Positions 37,531-47,280 of a stretch of DNA of 64,000 nucleotides are shown in pieces (position 1 is the stretch's first letter; each line of letters begins with the position of its first letter). A model generated the notes under the pieces. It was not told the DNA's origin. It saw only the letters and a list, made by a program, of their open reading frames with translations, and did not search any database. This stretch comes from Sphingomonas sp. Leaf208 (GTDB lineage Bacteria > Pseudomonadota > Alphaproteobacteria > Sphingomonadales > Sphingomonadaceae), in NCBI RefSeq assembly GCF_001421415.1, contig NZ_LMKH01000035.1:121655-185654 (forward strand). The letters run 5' to 3'. The translations under genes were made by a program, and so were the position numbers.

Positions 37531-38816
37531 TTCGCTTTTGCCGGCTTCAGCGTGCGCTTGGTCATCAGCCCGCGGAGTTCGCCGAACTTGCCCATCAGCG
37601 ACCGGCCCCGAGACGCCTTGGCACCGTCGATGCCGCAGTCCGCGACCGCCGCGGCAAGCGCGCTGGCGAGCGCGACGATCGGCGCGATCGTCTTGCTGGT
37701 CTTGCCGACCTCGACGATCGGCTTGCCGAGCTTGGCCGACTGCGCCGCGAGCTTCTGGTCGAACGGGACGAGATAATCGATCTTGCGCTCGATCGAGCCC
37801 TCGAAATCCTTGCGGCTGATCTCGAGCTGGCCGCCGGTGTGCACACGGTTGGCGACCACGAACAGCTCGATCTGCGGGGCATTCGTCTTCAACCACGACA
37901 GGATCCGGATCGTGTCGCGCGCAGCCGCCAGCGTCAGGTCGGTGACGATCACCGCGAGCTTCACGTCGCTGATCAGATGCGGGTGCTGGATCATCATCGC
38001 CCGCGGCAGGTCGACAACGGTGCATTCGAACGCCGCGCGCATCTCCTCCTGCAACTGGTAGAAGGCGGAGCCGTCGGTGACCACCGGCGAGCTGATCGGG
38101 GCCTCCGCGCTGAGCACCGACAGGTTCTCCGTCGCCTTGACCATCGCGCGTTCGATGAACAGCCCGTCGATGCGGCTCGGGTTCTCGATCGCGTCGGTAA
38201 GGCCGCGGCCGGGTTCGAGATCGAGGCTGAGCGCCCCCGTGCCGAAATGCACGTCGAGGTCGAGCAGTGCGGTTGAGCGCTTCTCCTTGTCAGCGAGCAA
38301 CCACGCGATCGAGGTCGCGATGGTCGACGCGCCGACGCCACCGCGCGTGCCGATCACGCCGACCGAACAATGCGGACGCTCCGGCGACAGGTCGACGGGC
38401 TTCGGTGCATTGAGCATCATCTGCGCATGGACGAACGCCTCGCGCAGCATGTCGGGATGGAGCGGTTTCAGCAGGTAATCCTGAATCCCGCTCGCGACGA
38501 GGTCACGGTACAGGCGGACGTCGTTGACCTGGCCCGCGGCGATCACCACCGTGCCGGGCTCGCAGACTTCGGCGAGCGCGTGGATGTCGTTCAGCGGATC
38601 GCCCGACTCGGCGAGATCGACGAACAGGATCTGCGGTGATGCGGCAACCGACAGCGACTGGATCGCGTTGCGCAGTCCGCCCTTGTAGATCTTGTCGACC
38701 GACCAGCCGAGTTCGGTCGCGATCGGGCGCAGTGCCGCCGCGGTCGTCTCGTCACAGACATAGGCGGTGAAGGGATCGCGACTGGCGGCGCCAGCGGGCT
38801 TCCACGGAGCGTTCAT
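37527..38816 (-). CDS. cpaE: Tad pilus localisation ATPase CpaE/TadZ
   Basis: 429 residues: an N-terminal receiver-like domain (YVCDETTAAALRPIATELGW, DYLLKPLHPDMLREAF), then a ParA/MinD-type ATPase starting VGVIGTRGGVGASTIATSIA with a deviant Walker A, followed by LLDLDVHFGTGALSLDL. It positions the pilus machine at the pole in the known family. ATG 38816 is chosen (GGGAGG 6 bases upstream); a GTG at 38819 is possible. It overlaps the cpaD stop by 1 base. Confidence 0.92.
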   Translation of the reverse strand: MNAPWKPAGAASRDPFTAYVCDETTAAALRPIATELGWSVDKIYKGGLRNAIQSLSVAASPQILFVDLAESGDPLNDIHALAEVCEPGTVVIAAGQVNDVRLYRDLVASGIQDYLLKPLHPDMLREAFVHAQMMLNAPKPVDLSPERPHCSVGVIGTRGGVGASTIATSIAWLLADKEKRSTALLDLDVHFGTGALSLDLEPGRGLTDAIENPSRIDGLFIERAMVKATENLSVLSAEAPISSPVVTDGSAFYQLQEEMRAAFECTVVDLPRAMMIQHPHLISDVKLAVIVTDLTLAAARDTIRILSWLKTNAPQIELFVVANRVHTGGQLEISRKDFEGSIERKIDYLVPFDQKLAAQSAKLGKPIVEVGKTSKTIAPIVALASALAAAVADCGIDGAKASRGRSLMGKFGELRGLMTKRTLKPAKAK

Positions 38817-39448
38817 CACTTGCCTCCCGGCGTGGCTGCGGCGAGCGAACCGGCACCGGTCGGCGCTTTCTTGCGGTACGTGTCGATCGCCTTGTACGAG
38901 GCGGCGGTATCGGTGGTCTCCGCCCCTTCCTTGCCGCGAACCAGGTCGGCCGGATTGGCGATCATCGCCGCCAGGTTGCTGTTGATCGCGCAGCCGAAGT
39001 TGGACGACGTGTTGGATTCGAACTCGTTGGTCGCGTTGCGCGACCAGTCCGGGCAGTGCGGCACCTGCGCGCGCATCCGGCTGACGACCACCCGAATCGA
39101 TCCCGGCGTGACCGAAGCCGGGGTGACCGGCGCGTCGTCGCTCAGCAACAGGCCATAGCTCGCGACCACCGCGGCAACGTCGCCGTGCGCGGCGGGGCCT
39201 TCGCCCGCGGGATCGTCGATGGCTACGCGGTCGCCATAACCAAGCCGCATCGCGTTCATCCAGCCGGCAAGCCGTTGCTGTTCGCCCGACGCCAGGGCAC
39301 CGCCAGACACGCCGAGATCTAGCGCATAGTCGGAGCGGCTCACGACCGGTTGGTGGATCGATTCAAGACCGCGATTCTCGGTACCCATGCACCCGCCGAG
39401 CAGCAGCGCGGGGACGAGGGACGCTAACAGGATCGACTTGGTGATCAT
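38816..39448 (-). CDS. cpaD: Tad pilus lipoprotein CpaD
   Basis: A 210-residue lipoprotein. The signal peptide ends in the lipobox LLLGGC, so the mature protein begins at Cys and is anchored in the membrane. The conserved CpaD segments VVVSRMRAQVPHCPDWSRNA and SNFGCAINSNLAAMIANPAD are present. It acts as the secretin pilot or partner in the outer membrane. ATG 39448 has AAGGA upstream. Confidence 0.9.
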   Translation of the reverse strand: MITKSILLASLVPALLLGGCMGTENRGLESIHQPVVSRSDYALDLGVSGGALASGEQQRLAGWMNAMRLGYGDRVAIDDPAGEGPAAHGDVAAVVASYGLLLSDDAPVTPASVTPGSIRVVVSRMRAQVPHCPDWSRNATNEFESNTSSNFGCAINSNLAAMIANPADLVRGKEGAETTDTAASYKAIDTYRKKAPTGAGSLAAATPGGK

Positions 39449-39495
39449 CGGAAATCCTTGATGCGGTGTTCGCGAGCAGCGGAGCAGGGGCCGGC

Positions 39496-41109
39496 TCAAT
39501 TCGAGAAACCTGGCGCGGGCACGGCGCCCTTCTTGGTCTTGGCGCCATTCCCGTTGGCAGGGCGCGCGGCGATATCGTCCTCGCTGCGGCGGACGTCGCT
39601 ATGCGGCATCGGCATGACCGGGGCGGCGGCACCGATCGCCGGGGGAACATAGGAAGGCCGCGCGATCGTCGGCACAGGCCGCTTGCCGCCGCCGGTGGCG
39701 CTGAGCGTTCCCAGCAGCACGCGATCGATATCGGTCGGTGCGCGCGCGCCATCGGTCGGCAGCGCGATGTCGCTGGCGTTGTTGACCGGCTTCACCAGAT
39801 ACGGCGTGATGACGATCACGAGTTCGGTCTCGTTGCGCTGGAACGCGTTCGAGCGGAACAGCGCGCCGATGATCGGCAGGTTCGAAAGGCCCGGCGTCTT
39901 GTCGTAGCTGTTGTTGTTGTTGTTCGACAGCAGTCCGCTGATCATCATGCTCTGGCCCGAGCCGAGTTCGACCGTCGTCTCGGTACGACGCGTCGTGAGG
40001 CCGGGTACGCGCGTGCCGCTGAGGGTGATCGCGTTGGCGTAATCGAGTTGCGACACTTCGGGCCGTACCCGAAGCGAAATCCGACCGTCCGACAAGACCG
40101 TGGGCGTGTAGGCGAGGCTGATGCCGTATTGCTTGTACTCGACCGATATCGTGCCGAGCGCCTGCGCCAGCGGGATCGGTATCTCGCCGCCTGCGAGGAA
40201 CGTGCCCGTCTCGCCCGACAGCGCGGTCAGGTTCGGGTTGGCGAGTGTCGTCACCTGCCCGAGGGTCTCGCCCAAATCGATCGCGCCGAGGAGATCAACA
40301 CCGAGCAACTTGCCTGCCAGACCGAACGTCGATCCGATGGCGGTCTTGGCTATGCCAGTAGTACCTGCTGTCGGCGTTGTGCCGCCGACGAACATTCCAC
40401 CGCGGGGCGAATATAGCGGGGCGTCGCGTCCTTGCCCCAAGCCGAACTTGAAACCGCCAGTTCCATCGAACGATTGAATGTTTACGCCGATGTTTTTTAC
40501 GAACGAGCGGGTGACCTCGGCAATGCGTACCTGGAGGTTTACCTGCAGAGGCGTCGCCGTCTTCAGTCGCGACAGGACCTTTGTCGAATCACCGACGAAC
40601 GCCTGTACCAGTCGCTCGGCTTCCGCGGCATCCTCGGGTGCAGCGACCGTACCCGTGAGCAGGATCAGCCCGTTCATCGGCGTCGCGACGACCTGTGCCT
40701 CGGGCATCGCGAGCCCGAGCATCTGCTGCACCGAATCAAGGTTGTTGCCGACGCGGATGGTCGAGGCGTAGACGACGCCGCCGCCCTTCGCGGTTGCCGA
40801 GATCGTCGTCTCGCCGGTCTTCTTGCCGAACACGTAGAGCTGCGTCGGCGAGCGGACCTGAACGTCGGCGATGGTGTCGTCGGCGACGAACAGGTCGCTC
40901 ATCGGCCGCGCCAGCGTGACGAGACGTCCGCGACCGGTGTTGACCTGGACGACGGGCAGTCCCGAGGGGGCGGCCTGCGTACGAGCCTGAGCCCGCTGGG
41001 CATGTTGGGCGAGCGCGGGGACGGATGGTGCGGCGGTGGCGGCGGCAAGGGCGACCGCGAGCGGCCAACCCATCTGCCGTCCGACTGGGCGCGTCATGGC
41101 GATACGCAT
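39496..41109 (-). CDS. cpaC: Tad pilus secretin CpaC/RcpA
   Basis: A 537-residue outer-membrane secretin. It has a signal peptide ending near PALAQ, the T2SS-III N-terminal domain (VNTGRGRLVTLARPMSDLFV), a BON-like domain (GLILLTGTVAAPEDAAEAER) and the C-terminal secretin domain (ETGTFLAGGEIPIPLAQALG, VELGSGQSMMISGLLSNNNN, LSNLPIIGALFRSNAFQRNE, ELVIVITPYLVKPV). It forms the pore for the Flp pilus. It starts 1 base after the cpaB stop region, with GGGGAAG 7 bases upstream. Confidence 0.95.
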   Translation of the reverse strand: MRIAMTRPVGRQMGWPLAVALAAATAAPSVPALAQHAQRAQARTQAAPSGLPVVQVNTGRGRLVTLARPMSDLFVADDTIADVQVRSPTQLYVFGKKTGETTISATAKGGGVVYASTIRVGNNLDSVQQMLGLAMPEAQVVATPMNGLILLTGTVAAPEDAAEAERLVQAFVGDSTKVLSRLKTATPLQVNLQVRIAEVTRSFVKNIGVNIQSFDGTGGFKFGLGQGRDAPLYSPRGGMFVGGTTPTAGTTGIAKTAIGSTFGLAGKLLGVDLLGAIDLGETLGQVTTLANPNLTALSGETGTFLAGGEIPIPLAQALGTISVEYKQYGISLAYTPTVLSDGRISLRVRPEVSQLDYANAITLSGTRVPGLTTRRTETTVELGSGQSMMISGLLSNNNNNSYDKTPGLSNLPIIGALFRSNAFQRNETELVIVITPYLVKPVNNASDIALPTDGARAPTDIDRVLLGTLSATGGGKRPVPTIARPSYVPPAIGAAAPVMPMPHSDVRRSEDDIAARPANGNGAKTKKGAVPAPGFSN

Positions 41110-41110
41110 C

Positions 41111-42148
41111 TTAATTCTTCCCCCCGACCGGAACCATGGTCACCGCATTGCCGCGGGCGACCCGTACGGCCGGGCCCTGCACCACGACCGGTGCCCCGCC
41201 ACCGGACTGCGGCGCACTCATCATCGGCATAGGACGACCGTCTTCGCCGCTGGATGCTTTGCCAGGCACCGTGCTGCGCTGGTACCGCGAGACGTCGGCG
41301 CCGGTCTGATAGCTACCCGCGCCGGAGCTCGGCTGGCTCGCGACACGCACCAACATCGCCTTCTCCGCCTTCGGATCGGTACCGTCGGGCACCTTCACCG
41401 CGCCGGACGCGATCGCTTCCTCGAGTTCGGCCGAATTGTCGGCGATCGACCGAAGCGACAGCGACAGCGAGCCGAGCGTCTGCGCGAGCGCGACCTGTTC
41501 GGCCATCTTCGGCGTCGCCTCGATCGTCACGTTGGAGAACGTCTTGACCTCGGTCTTGCCGTCCGCGCCGACCAGATTGTCGGTCCGCTGATCGGTCGCG
41601 AGCACGCGGATGTTGCGCATGATCGTCTCGGACACCTTTAACGGATCGCCATCGCCACCGCCCCTGACCGCCTGCGTCAGCACGAGGTCGATTCGATCGC
41701 CGGGAAACACGAACCCGGCGACCGCGGCCTGTGCCGAGACGGGGACGGTGACCGCGCGCATCCCGGGCCCGAGTGCCGCGGCGAGGAACCCGCGATCGCC
41801 GGGCTTCACGAGGGCACCCTGCGTCACCGGCTGTCCGGCGGTGATGATGCTGCGCACCACCGTGCCCTGCAGCGATTTCAGGTCGGTCTTGTCGCGAAGG
41901 TAATAGGCGTTGTCGACCAGCTCCTTCGGCCAGGGCTGGAACTTCAGCGCCGTGGCGTCGAGGATCGTGCCGACCGGGAGCGAGCGGGTTGCGACCAACA
42001 CTTCGGGGCCGTCGATGACCGGCGCGGCGATGGCGGTCGCGCCAGCTTGCGGCGCCGAACTGCCGGCGATCAGCGTTCGGGCGAAGAAGGCCGTGACGGC
42101 TGCGACTATAAGCGCGCCGACCAGCAAAATGATCTTGCGTGTATCCAT
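41111..42148 (-). CDS. cpaB: Tad pilus assembly protein CpaB/RcpC
   Basis: A 345-residue protein with an N-terminal membrane anchor (IILLVGALIVAAVTAFFART), a SAF/antifreeze-like domain (LVATRSLPVGTILDATALKF, ITAGQPVTQGALVKPG) and the RcpC C-terminal domain (ALGPGMRAVTVPVSAQAAVA, GFVFPGDRIDLVLTQ). It works in the periplasm with the secretin. Confidence 0.92.
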   Translation of the reverse strand: MDTRKIILLVGALIVAAVTAFFARTLIAGSSAPQAGATAIAAPVIDGPEVLVATRSLPVGTILDATALKFQPWPKELVDNAYYLRDKTDLKSLQGTVVRSIITAGQPVTQGALVKPGDRGFLAAALGPGMRAVTVPVSAQAAVAGFVFPGDRIDLVLTQAVRGGGDGDPLKVSETIMRNIRVLATDQRTDNLVGADGKTEVKTFSNVTIEATPKMAEQVALAQTLGSLSLSLRSIADNSAELEEAIASGAVKVPDGTDPKAEKAMLVRVASQPSSGAGSYQTGADVSRYQRSTVPGKASSGEDGRPMPMMSAPQSGGGAPVVVQGPAVRVARGNAVTMVPVGGKN

Positions 42149-42197
42149 GACTAGATCGTGCCTTTCAGGCGCCGCGAATGTATTTCGACGTTAATCA

Positions 42198-42671
42198 TCA
42201 CTGAAACTGGTTAAGGAGTGGTTCGCGCAGCGCGAGAAGACCGGCGATTGCTATTGCTACGCCGTAAGGGACCTCGATCTGTCCGGCGTTCTTCTTGGCG
42301 CGATGCTCGATTATCATGACGAGCGTGACGAGGCCGCCGACGATCGACATCACCATCAGCATCGACAGGAACGCCGGGAACGGCAGCCACAGCGAGAGCG
42401 CGACGATCAGCTTAACGTCGCCGCCGCCCATCATGCCGAAGTGGAAGGCAAGCAGGAACAGCGCGAAGACGATGAGCGCGACGCCGATCTGCAGCGCCAT
42501 GTCGGGCCACGGATCGAGGCCGTTCGCATACCACCACAGCGGCGCCAGCAGAGCGACCGCCGCGGTCTTCCAGTTCGCGATCTCCCGCGTCCGCGCATCC
42601 TGGATACCCGCCGAGACCAGCAGGCCGCCGAGCACCAGAATCAAAATTGGAAGAGCAATGTTCCATCCCAT
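42198..42671 (-). CDS. cpaA: Prepilin peptidase CpaA/TadV
   Basis: A 157-residue aspartic membrane protease of the short A24A type. It has about 5 membrane segments and the two catalytic Asp residues, in GIQDARTREIANWK and in MMGGGDVKL. It cleaves the leader of Flp pilins and pseudopilins. It is first in the minus-strand Tad unit, with AGGGA upstream of the ATG, and stands 19 bases from the divergent hydrolase gene. No Flp pilin gene is present beside it, where one is often found. Confidence 0.9.
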   Translation of the reverse strand: MGWNIALPILILVLGGLLVSAGIQDARTREIANWKTAAVALLAPLWWYANGLDPWPDMALQIGVALIVFALFLLAFHFGMMGGGDVKLIVALSLWLPFPAFLSMLMVMSIVGGLVTLVMIIEHRAKKNAGQIEVPYGVAIAIAGLLALREPLLNQFQ

Positions 42672-42690
42672 CGGCTAGTCCCTAACGGAC

Positions 42691-43698
42691 ATGGCTTTCG
42701 AAAAAGTAACCGTGCTTGGAGGAATTTCGAATGATGCCACGGGTTTGCGCATGACGATCGATCCGGCAGCCGTGCGTCGGACGATTCCGGACAAGGCGCG
42801 CATCGGCTATTGGACCGCGCCCGACGGCTGGAAGCTGCGCCGATTCGACTGGCCTGCGCAGACGCCACGAGGGCGAATGCTGTTCCAGACGGGGCGCGGC
42901 GATATTTTCGAGAAGTATCTCGAGACGTTCGCGCATCTGCATGCATCGGGTTGGTCGGTGACGGCGTTCGACTGGCGCGGGCAGGGCGGGTCCGGGCGTT
43001 TGTCGAGCGACCCGCATGTCGGCCATGCGAGCGACTACCGGGTGTTCGATGCCGACCTCGCGGCGTTCTGGTCGGATTGGACCGCGGAGGACGCGGGCCA
43101 CGGCCTGCCAAGCGTTATACTCGGCCATTCGATGGGCGGGATGATGGTGATGCGCGCGCTTGCCGATCGGTCGATCCAGCCCGATGCGGCGATCCTGGTC
43201 GCGCCGATGATCGGGTTGAGGGGGCCGTTCGGCGCGGCGTTCAGCGCAACGATTGCGCGGTGGATTGCCGGTCGCGGTGACCCGGCGCGCGCGGCATGGC
43301 GCAGGAACGAGCGGCCGGGATCGGTCGCCTCGCGCCAGTCGCTTTTGACGCACGACGCCGATCGCTACAGCGACGAGGGATGGTGGCAGGCGGCGCATCC
43401 CGAACTTGTGCTGGGGCCGCCGAGTTGGGCATGGCTCGCCGAAGGGTTTGCAGGCGCAGCGACGCTCGCCACCGATGGGCGGGTCGAATCGATCACGACA
43501 CCCGTACTGATGCTGATCGCAGAGGCCGACAAGTTGGTCGGTCCGCGCGCGGCGCTCCGGCTCGCGGCGCGGCTGCCTAATGCGCAGGTCGTTCGCTTCG
43601 GTCCCAAGTCCGCGCACGAAATCCTGCGCGAGGCGGATGGGGTGCGAGATCGGGCGCTGTCGGCGATCGATTCGTTCCTGGCTGCGTGCGTGGCCTGA
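42691..43698 (+). CDS. Alpha/beta hydrolase, lysophospholipase (PldB) type
   Basis: 335 residues of the serine-hydrolase fold. The nucleophile elbow is VILGHSMGGMM, with the oxyanion region FDWRGQGGSGR (as in lysophospholipase L2 / monoacylglycerol lipase), the Asp in MLIAEADKLVG, and the catalytic His in SAHEIL. No signal peptide, so it is probably cytoplasmic or peripheral. The substrate, lysophospholipid or another ester, is not certain. ATG 42691. The stop lies inside or next to the start of the FAD oxidoreductase gene, suggesting co-expression. Confidence 0.85.
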   Translation: MAFEKVTVLGGISNDATGLRMTIDPAAVRRTIPDKARIGYWTAPDGWKLRRFDWPAQTPRGRMLFQTGRGDIFEKYLETFAHLHASGWSVTAFDWRGQGGSGRLSSDPHVGHASDYRVFDADLAAFWSDWTAEDAGHGLPSVILGHSMGGMMVMRALADRSIQPDAAILVAPMIGLRGPFGAAFSATIARWIAGRGDPARAAWRRNERPGSVASRQSLLTHDADRYSDEGWWQAAHPELVLGPPSWAWLAEGFAGAATLATDGRVESITTPVLMLIAEADKLVGPRAALRLAARLPNAQVVRFGPKSAHEILREADGVRDRALSAIDSFLAACVA

Positions 43699-44786
43699 CG
43701 GTGACGGGCGTATACGACATCGCGATCGTCGGCGCGGGCATGGCGGGGGCGAGCTTGGCCGCGGCGATCGGGTCGCAGGCGCGGGTGCTCGTCCTGGAGG
43801 CGGAGGACGCGCCGGGCTATCACGCGACGGGGCGATCGGCTGCGTTCTGGTCAGAAACTTACGGCGGGCCGGATATCCAGCCTCTGACCACGGCATCCGG
43901 CCCGTTGCTGCGTGCAGCCGGCCATCTTGCGCCGCTCGGTTCGCTGCATATCGGCCGCGCTGAGGACGAGGCGGCGATGGACACGTTCCTTGCCGAGTTT
44001 GCCGATAGCGAGGTGCGTCTGGACCGGGTCGATCCTGCTGCTTTCGTGCCCGGACTGCGTTCCGAATGGACGCTCGGCGTACAGGAGGCGACCTGTGCCT
44101 ATATCGACGTTGCCGCGCTTCATGCCGAAAGTATTGCCACGGCGCGCCGCGCCGGTGCGGTCTTCGTCACCGATGCGGCGTTTGCGGGGGCGGCCCGTGC
44201 CGACGGGATATGGACGATCGAGACGAAGGCCGGCGCGTTCCGGGCGCGGACGATCGTCAACGCTGCCGGGGCCTGGGCGGATACGATCGCAACGCGTGCC
44301 GGCGTGCGCCCGCTCGGCTTGCAGGCGTATCGTCGGACGATGGTGCAACTCCGCACCGATCCCGGCGCGTCCGACGGGATGCCGCATGTCGCCGATCTCG
44401 GCGGTCGCTTCTATTTCAAGCCCGAGCCCGGCGGTCGGTTGTGGCTCAGCCCGCACGACGAGACGCCGACGGACCCGTGCGACGCCGCCCCTGAGGAGAT
44501 CGACGTCGCGATCGCGATCGATCGGTTCGAGCAGGTCGTCGACTGGCGAGTCGCGGCGGTCGAGCGACGCTGGGCGGGCCTGCGCACGTTCGCGCCCGAT
44601 CGCCTGCCGATCTACGGGTTCGACCACGACGTGCCCGGCTTCTTCTGGTGCGCCGGGCAGGGCGGCTTCGGCATCCAGACCGCCCCCGCGGCTGCGTTGC
44701 TCGCCGCCAGCCTGCTGCTCGGCGTCAGTCCGGACCCCGCGGTCGCAGCAATCGACGCCGCACGGTATTCGCCCGAGCGGTTCTAG
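43686..44786 (+). CDS. FAD-dependent oxidoreductase, D-amino-acid/glycine oxidase (DAO) family
   Basis: A 366-residue flavoenzyme. The Rossmann FAD site is IAIVGAGMAGASLAAAIG with the ribose-binding LVLEAEDAPG; middle motif RTIVNAAGAWAD; C-terminal FAD contact GFFWCAGQGGFGIQTAPAAA. It oxidises an amine such as an amino acid, but which one is unknown. The GTG at 43686 overlaps the hydrolase stop; GTG 43701, 2 bases after that stop, is equally possible. It converges with rnhA (3 bases between stops). Confidence 0.87.
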   Translation: MRGLTVTGVYDIAIVGAGMAGASLAAAIGSQARVLVLEAEDAPGYHATGRSAAFWSETYGGPDIQPLTTASGPLLRAAGHLAPLGSLHIGRAEDEAAMDTFLAEFADSEVRLDRVDPAAFVPGLRSEWTLGVQEATCAYIDVAALHAESIATARRAGAVFVTDAAFAGAARADGIWTIETKAGAFRARTIVNAAGAWADTIATRAGVRPLGLQAYRRTMVQLRTDPGASDGMPHVADLGGRFYFKPEPGGRLWLSPHDETPTDPCDAAPEEIDVAIAIDRFEQVVDWRVAAVERRWAGLRTFAPDRLPIYGFDHDVPGFFWCAGQGGFGIQTAPAAALLAASLLLGVSPDPAVAAIDAARYSPERF

Positions 44787-44789
44787 CTT

Positions 44790-45254
44790 CTACTTACGCC
44801 CGGCAGCGACCGCGGCATCGCTCGCCAGCTTGTCGGCGCGTTCGTTTTCCGCGTGGCCGGCGTGACCCTTGACCCACTGCCACTCGATCTTGTGTCGCGC
44901 CACCGCCGCCAGCAGCGCGTGCCACAGCTCGGCGTTCTTCACCGGCCTCTTATCGGCGGTCTTCCAGCCATTGCGCTGCCATCCCTTCACCCACTTGGTG
45001 AGGCCGTCCATGACGTATTTGCTGTCGGTGTACAGCGTCACCGCGCACGGCCGGGTCAGCGCATTGAGCGCCTCGATCGCCGCGGTCATCTCCATCCGGT
45101 TGTTGGTCGTCGGCGTCTCGCCGCCCGATAATTCCTTCTCGTGTGCGCCCATGCGGATCACCGCGCCCCAGCCGCCGGGCCCCGGATTGCCCTTGCACGC
45201 GCCATCGGTGAAGATCTCGACCTTGGTGATGGAAACGGAAGCTTCGTCAGTCAT
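44790..45254 (-). CDS. rnhA: Ribonuclease HI
   Basis: Degrades the RNA strand of RNA:DNA hybrids. 154 residues. All four carboxylates are present: Asp 17 ([11 protein letters not shown]), Glu 55 ([12 protein letters not shown]), Asp 77 ([11 protein letters not shown]) and Asp 141 (NERADKLA), plus the His loop [10 protein letters not shown] 45254 overlaps the thrB stop (ATGA), the last step of the ispH-thrB-rnhA chain. Confidence 0.97.
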   Translation of the reverse strand: MTDEASVSITKVEIFTDGACKGNPGPGGWGAVIRMGAHEKELSGGETPTTNNRMEMTAAIEALNALTRPCAVTLYTDSKYVMDGLTKWVKGWQRNGWKTADKRPVKNAELWHALLAAVARHKIEWQWVKGHAGHAENERADKLASDAAVAAGRK

Positions 45255-46201
45255 GCGAATAGATCGTCCTTGCGATACGTCTCGAGCCGCCGCCAATAGG
45301 CGAGCGGATCCTTGCGCGTCACCAGCGCATCGGCTGGCGTGTTGAGCCAGTCCCACGCGCGCGTCAGCAGGAACCGCAGGCATGCCCCCCGCGCCAGGAT
45401 CGGCAGCGCGGCGCGCTCGGCGTCGGACAACGGAAAGCGGCTGGCATAGCCGTCGATCAACGCCTTGCCGATCGCCGGGTCGTAATTCTCGCCATTGCCG
45501 TCGAACGCCCACGACGTGTGCATCACCGCCAGATCATAGGCGCGGACGTCGGTGCAGGCGAAATAGAAGTCGATCACCCCGGTCACGCGGTCGCCGAGCA
45601 TCAGCACGTTGTCGGGGAACAGGTCCGAATGGACCGCTGCCATCGGCAGGTCGCGCGGCCATTCCGCCAGGACCGCCGTCAATGCCGCCTCGGTCCGGTA
45701 GAACAGCCCCGGTTCGATCGTGTCGATGTCGCGGCCGCAGCGCTCTAGGAACGGTCGCCACGTATCCGCGCCGAGCGGGTTGGGGCGGACTTGGTCGAAC
45801 CCGGCGAGGCTCGTGTGCATCTGCCCCATCGCCGCACCCGCCGCATACGCCTGCGCCGCGGTTGGATACGATACCGAAACGCCGGTCAGAAACTCGATCA
45901 GGCATGCCGATCGTCCGGCGAGCTGCTGGATTGCCACGCCGTCACGATCGGGCAATGCCCGCGGTACGGGATTGCCGTCGGCCGCGAGATGATCGAGCAT
46001 GTCGAGGAAGAACGGCAGGTCGTCGGTCGACGTCCGTTCCTCGTACAGCGTCAGGATGAAGCGGCCGGCGGTCGTCTCGACGAGGTAGTTGCTGTTCTGC
46101 ACGCCCTCCGCGATGCCCTTGGCGGACAGGAGTTCGCCCCGATCGTACCGCGCGAGGAACGCGCCCAGCGCCTCCGCCGACACCTGCGTGTAGACCGCCA
46201 T
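45251..46201 (-). CDS. thrB: Homoserine kinase, APH-fold type
   Basis: A 316-residue kinase that makes O-phosphohomoserine for threonine synthesis. It belongs to the protein-kinase-like (APH) type found in pseudomonads and alphaproteobacteria, not the GHMP type of E. coli. Catalytic loop [14 protein letters not shown], metal site [12 protein letters not shown]-terminal [20 protein letters not shown]. It starts 1 base after the ispH stop and overlaps rnhA at its end. Confidence 0.95.
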   Translation of the reverse strand: MAVYTQVSAEALGAFLARYDRGELLSAKGIAEGVQNSNYLVETTAGRFILTLYEERTSTDDLPFFLDMLDHLAADGNPVPRALPDRDGVAIQQLAGRSACLIEFLTGVSVSYPTAAQAYAAGAAMGQMHTSLAGFDQVRPNPLGADTWRPFLERCGRDIDTIEPGLFYRTEAALTAVLAEWPRDLPMAAVHSDLFPDNVLMLGDRVTGVIDFYFACTDVRAYDLAVMHTSWAFDGNGENYDPAIGKALIDGYASRFPLSDAERAALPILARGACLRFLLTRAWDWLNTPADALVTRKDPLAYWRRLETYRKDDLFA

Positions 46202-46202
46202 G

Positions 46203-47159
46203 CTAGGCGGCTGCCTCCAGTCCGCGTGGCAGCTTGAACGCGATCGTCTCGCGGTTCGTCTCGACCTCGCGCTCCGACACCGTGAAACGCTCCGACAGCC
46301 GGTCGACCAGTTCGCGGACCAGCAATTCGGGGGCCGATGCGCCAGCCGTGATCCCCAGCGTGCCGACACCGGCGAGAAAGTCCCAGTCGAGCTCGCTGGC
46401 ACGCTGGATCAGCATCGCCGGCGTACCCTCGCGCTCGGCGACCTCGACCAGCCGCACCGAGTTGGACGAGTTCGGCGCGCCGATCACCAGCACCGCATCG
46501 ACGCTGTGCGCGATCGCCTTGACCGCGGTCTGGCGGTTCGACGTCGCGTAGCAGATGTCCTCGCCACGCGGCGGCAACATCTGAGGGAAGCGGCGCTGCA
46601 ACGTCGCCACCACGGCGGCGGTATCGTCGACCGACAGCGTCGTCTGCGTCAGGAAGGCGAGGTTGGTATGATCGATCGGCATGAACACCTCGGCGTCCTC
46701 GACCGTCTCGATCAGCGACATCGCGCCCGCCGGCACCTGCCCGAACGTGCCGATCACCTCGGGATGCCCGGCATGGCCGATGAACACGATATGCCGCCCC
46801 TGCGCGACCAGACGCTCGGCCTGGCGGTGCACCTTCGACACCAGAGGGCAGGTCGCGTCGAGATATTCGAGCCCGCGATTCTGCGCATCGAGCGGCACCG
46901 ACTTGGGCACGCCGTGCGCGGAGAACACGACCGGCGCGCCATCGGGCACCTCGTCAAGCTCCTCGACGAAGATCGCGCCCTGTGCCTTCAGCGTGTCGAC
47001 GACGAACTTGTTGTGGACGATCTCGTGGCGGACGTAGACCGGCGCCCCGTGTTTCTCGATCGCCAGTTCGACGATCCGGATCGCGCGGTCGACGCCTGCG
47101 CAAAAGCCTCGGGGTGCTGCGATCAACAGTTCGAGCGGCGGCTTGTCGATTGGGCTCAT
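46203..47159 (-). CDS. ispH: 4-hydroxy-3-methylbut-2-enyl diphosphate reductase
   Basis: Last enzyme of the MEP isoprenoid pathway; an iron-sulfur protein making IPP and DMAPP. 318 residues. The three cluster Cys residues are in [13 protein letters not shown] (Cys 20), [11 protein letters not shown] and [12 protein letters not shown]. The substrate-binding stretches [15 protein letters not shown] and [10 protein letters not shown] are also typical. First gene of the ispH-thrB-rnhA unit. Confidence 0.97.
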   Translation of the reverse strand: MSPIDKPPLELLIAAPRGFCAGVDRAIRIVELAIEKHGAPVYVRHEIVHNKFVVDTLKAQGAIFVEELDEVPDGAPVVFSAHGVPKSVPLDAQNRGLEYLDATCPLVSKVHRQAERLVAQGRHIVFIGHAGHPEVIGTFGQVPAGAMSLIETVEDAEVFMPIDHTNLAFLTQTTLSVDDTAAVVATLQRRFPQMLPPRGEDICYATSNRQTAVKAIAHSVDAVLVIGAPNSSNSVRLVEVAEREGTPAMLIQRASELDWDFLAGVGTLGITAGASAPELLVRELVDRLSERFTVSEREVETNRETIAFKLPRGLEAAA

Positions 47160-47280
47160 GATGCCACGCCTCTACGCGATTGCTTGCCTGGACGATAGCC
47201 GGTTCCTATGGTGCGCCGCGACAGGGGCCGCTTGCGACATGCGGTGGCCCTTTCGCTCGTTCGAGAAGGTAAGCGTCGCC

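Noticed and set aside
42149..42197. TTAA pairs upstream of cpaB as a CtrA box
   Set aside because: The two TTAA are about 16 bases apart, not 7, so the site does not fit the CtrA consensus.
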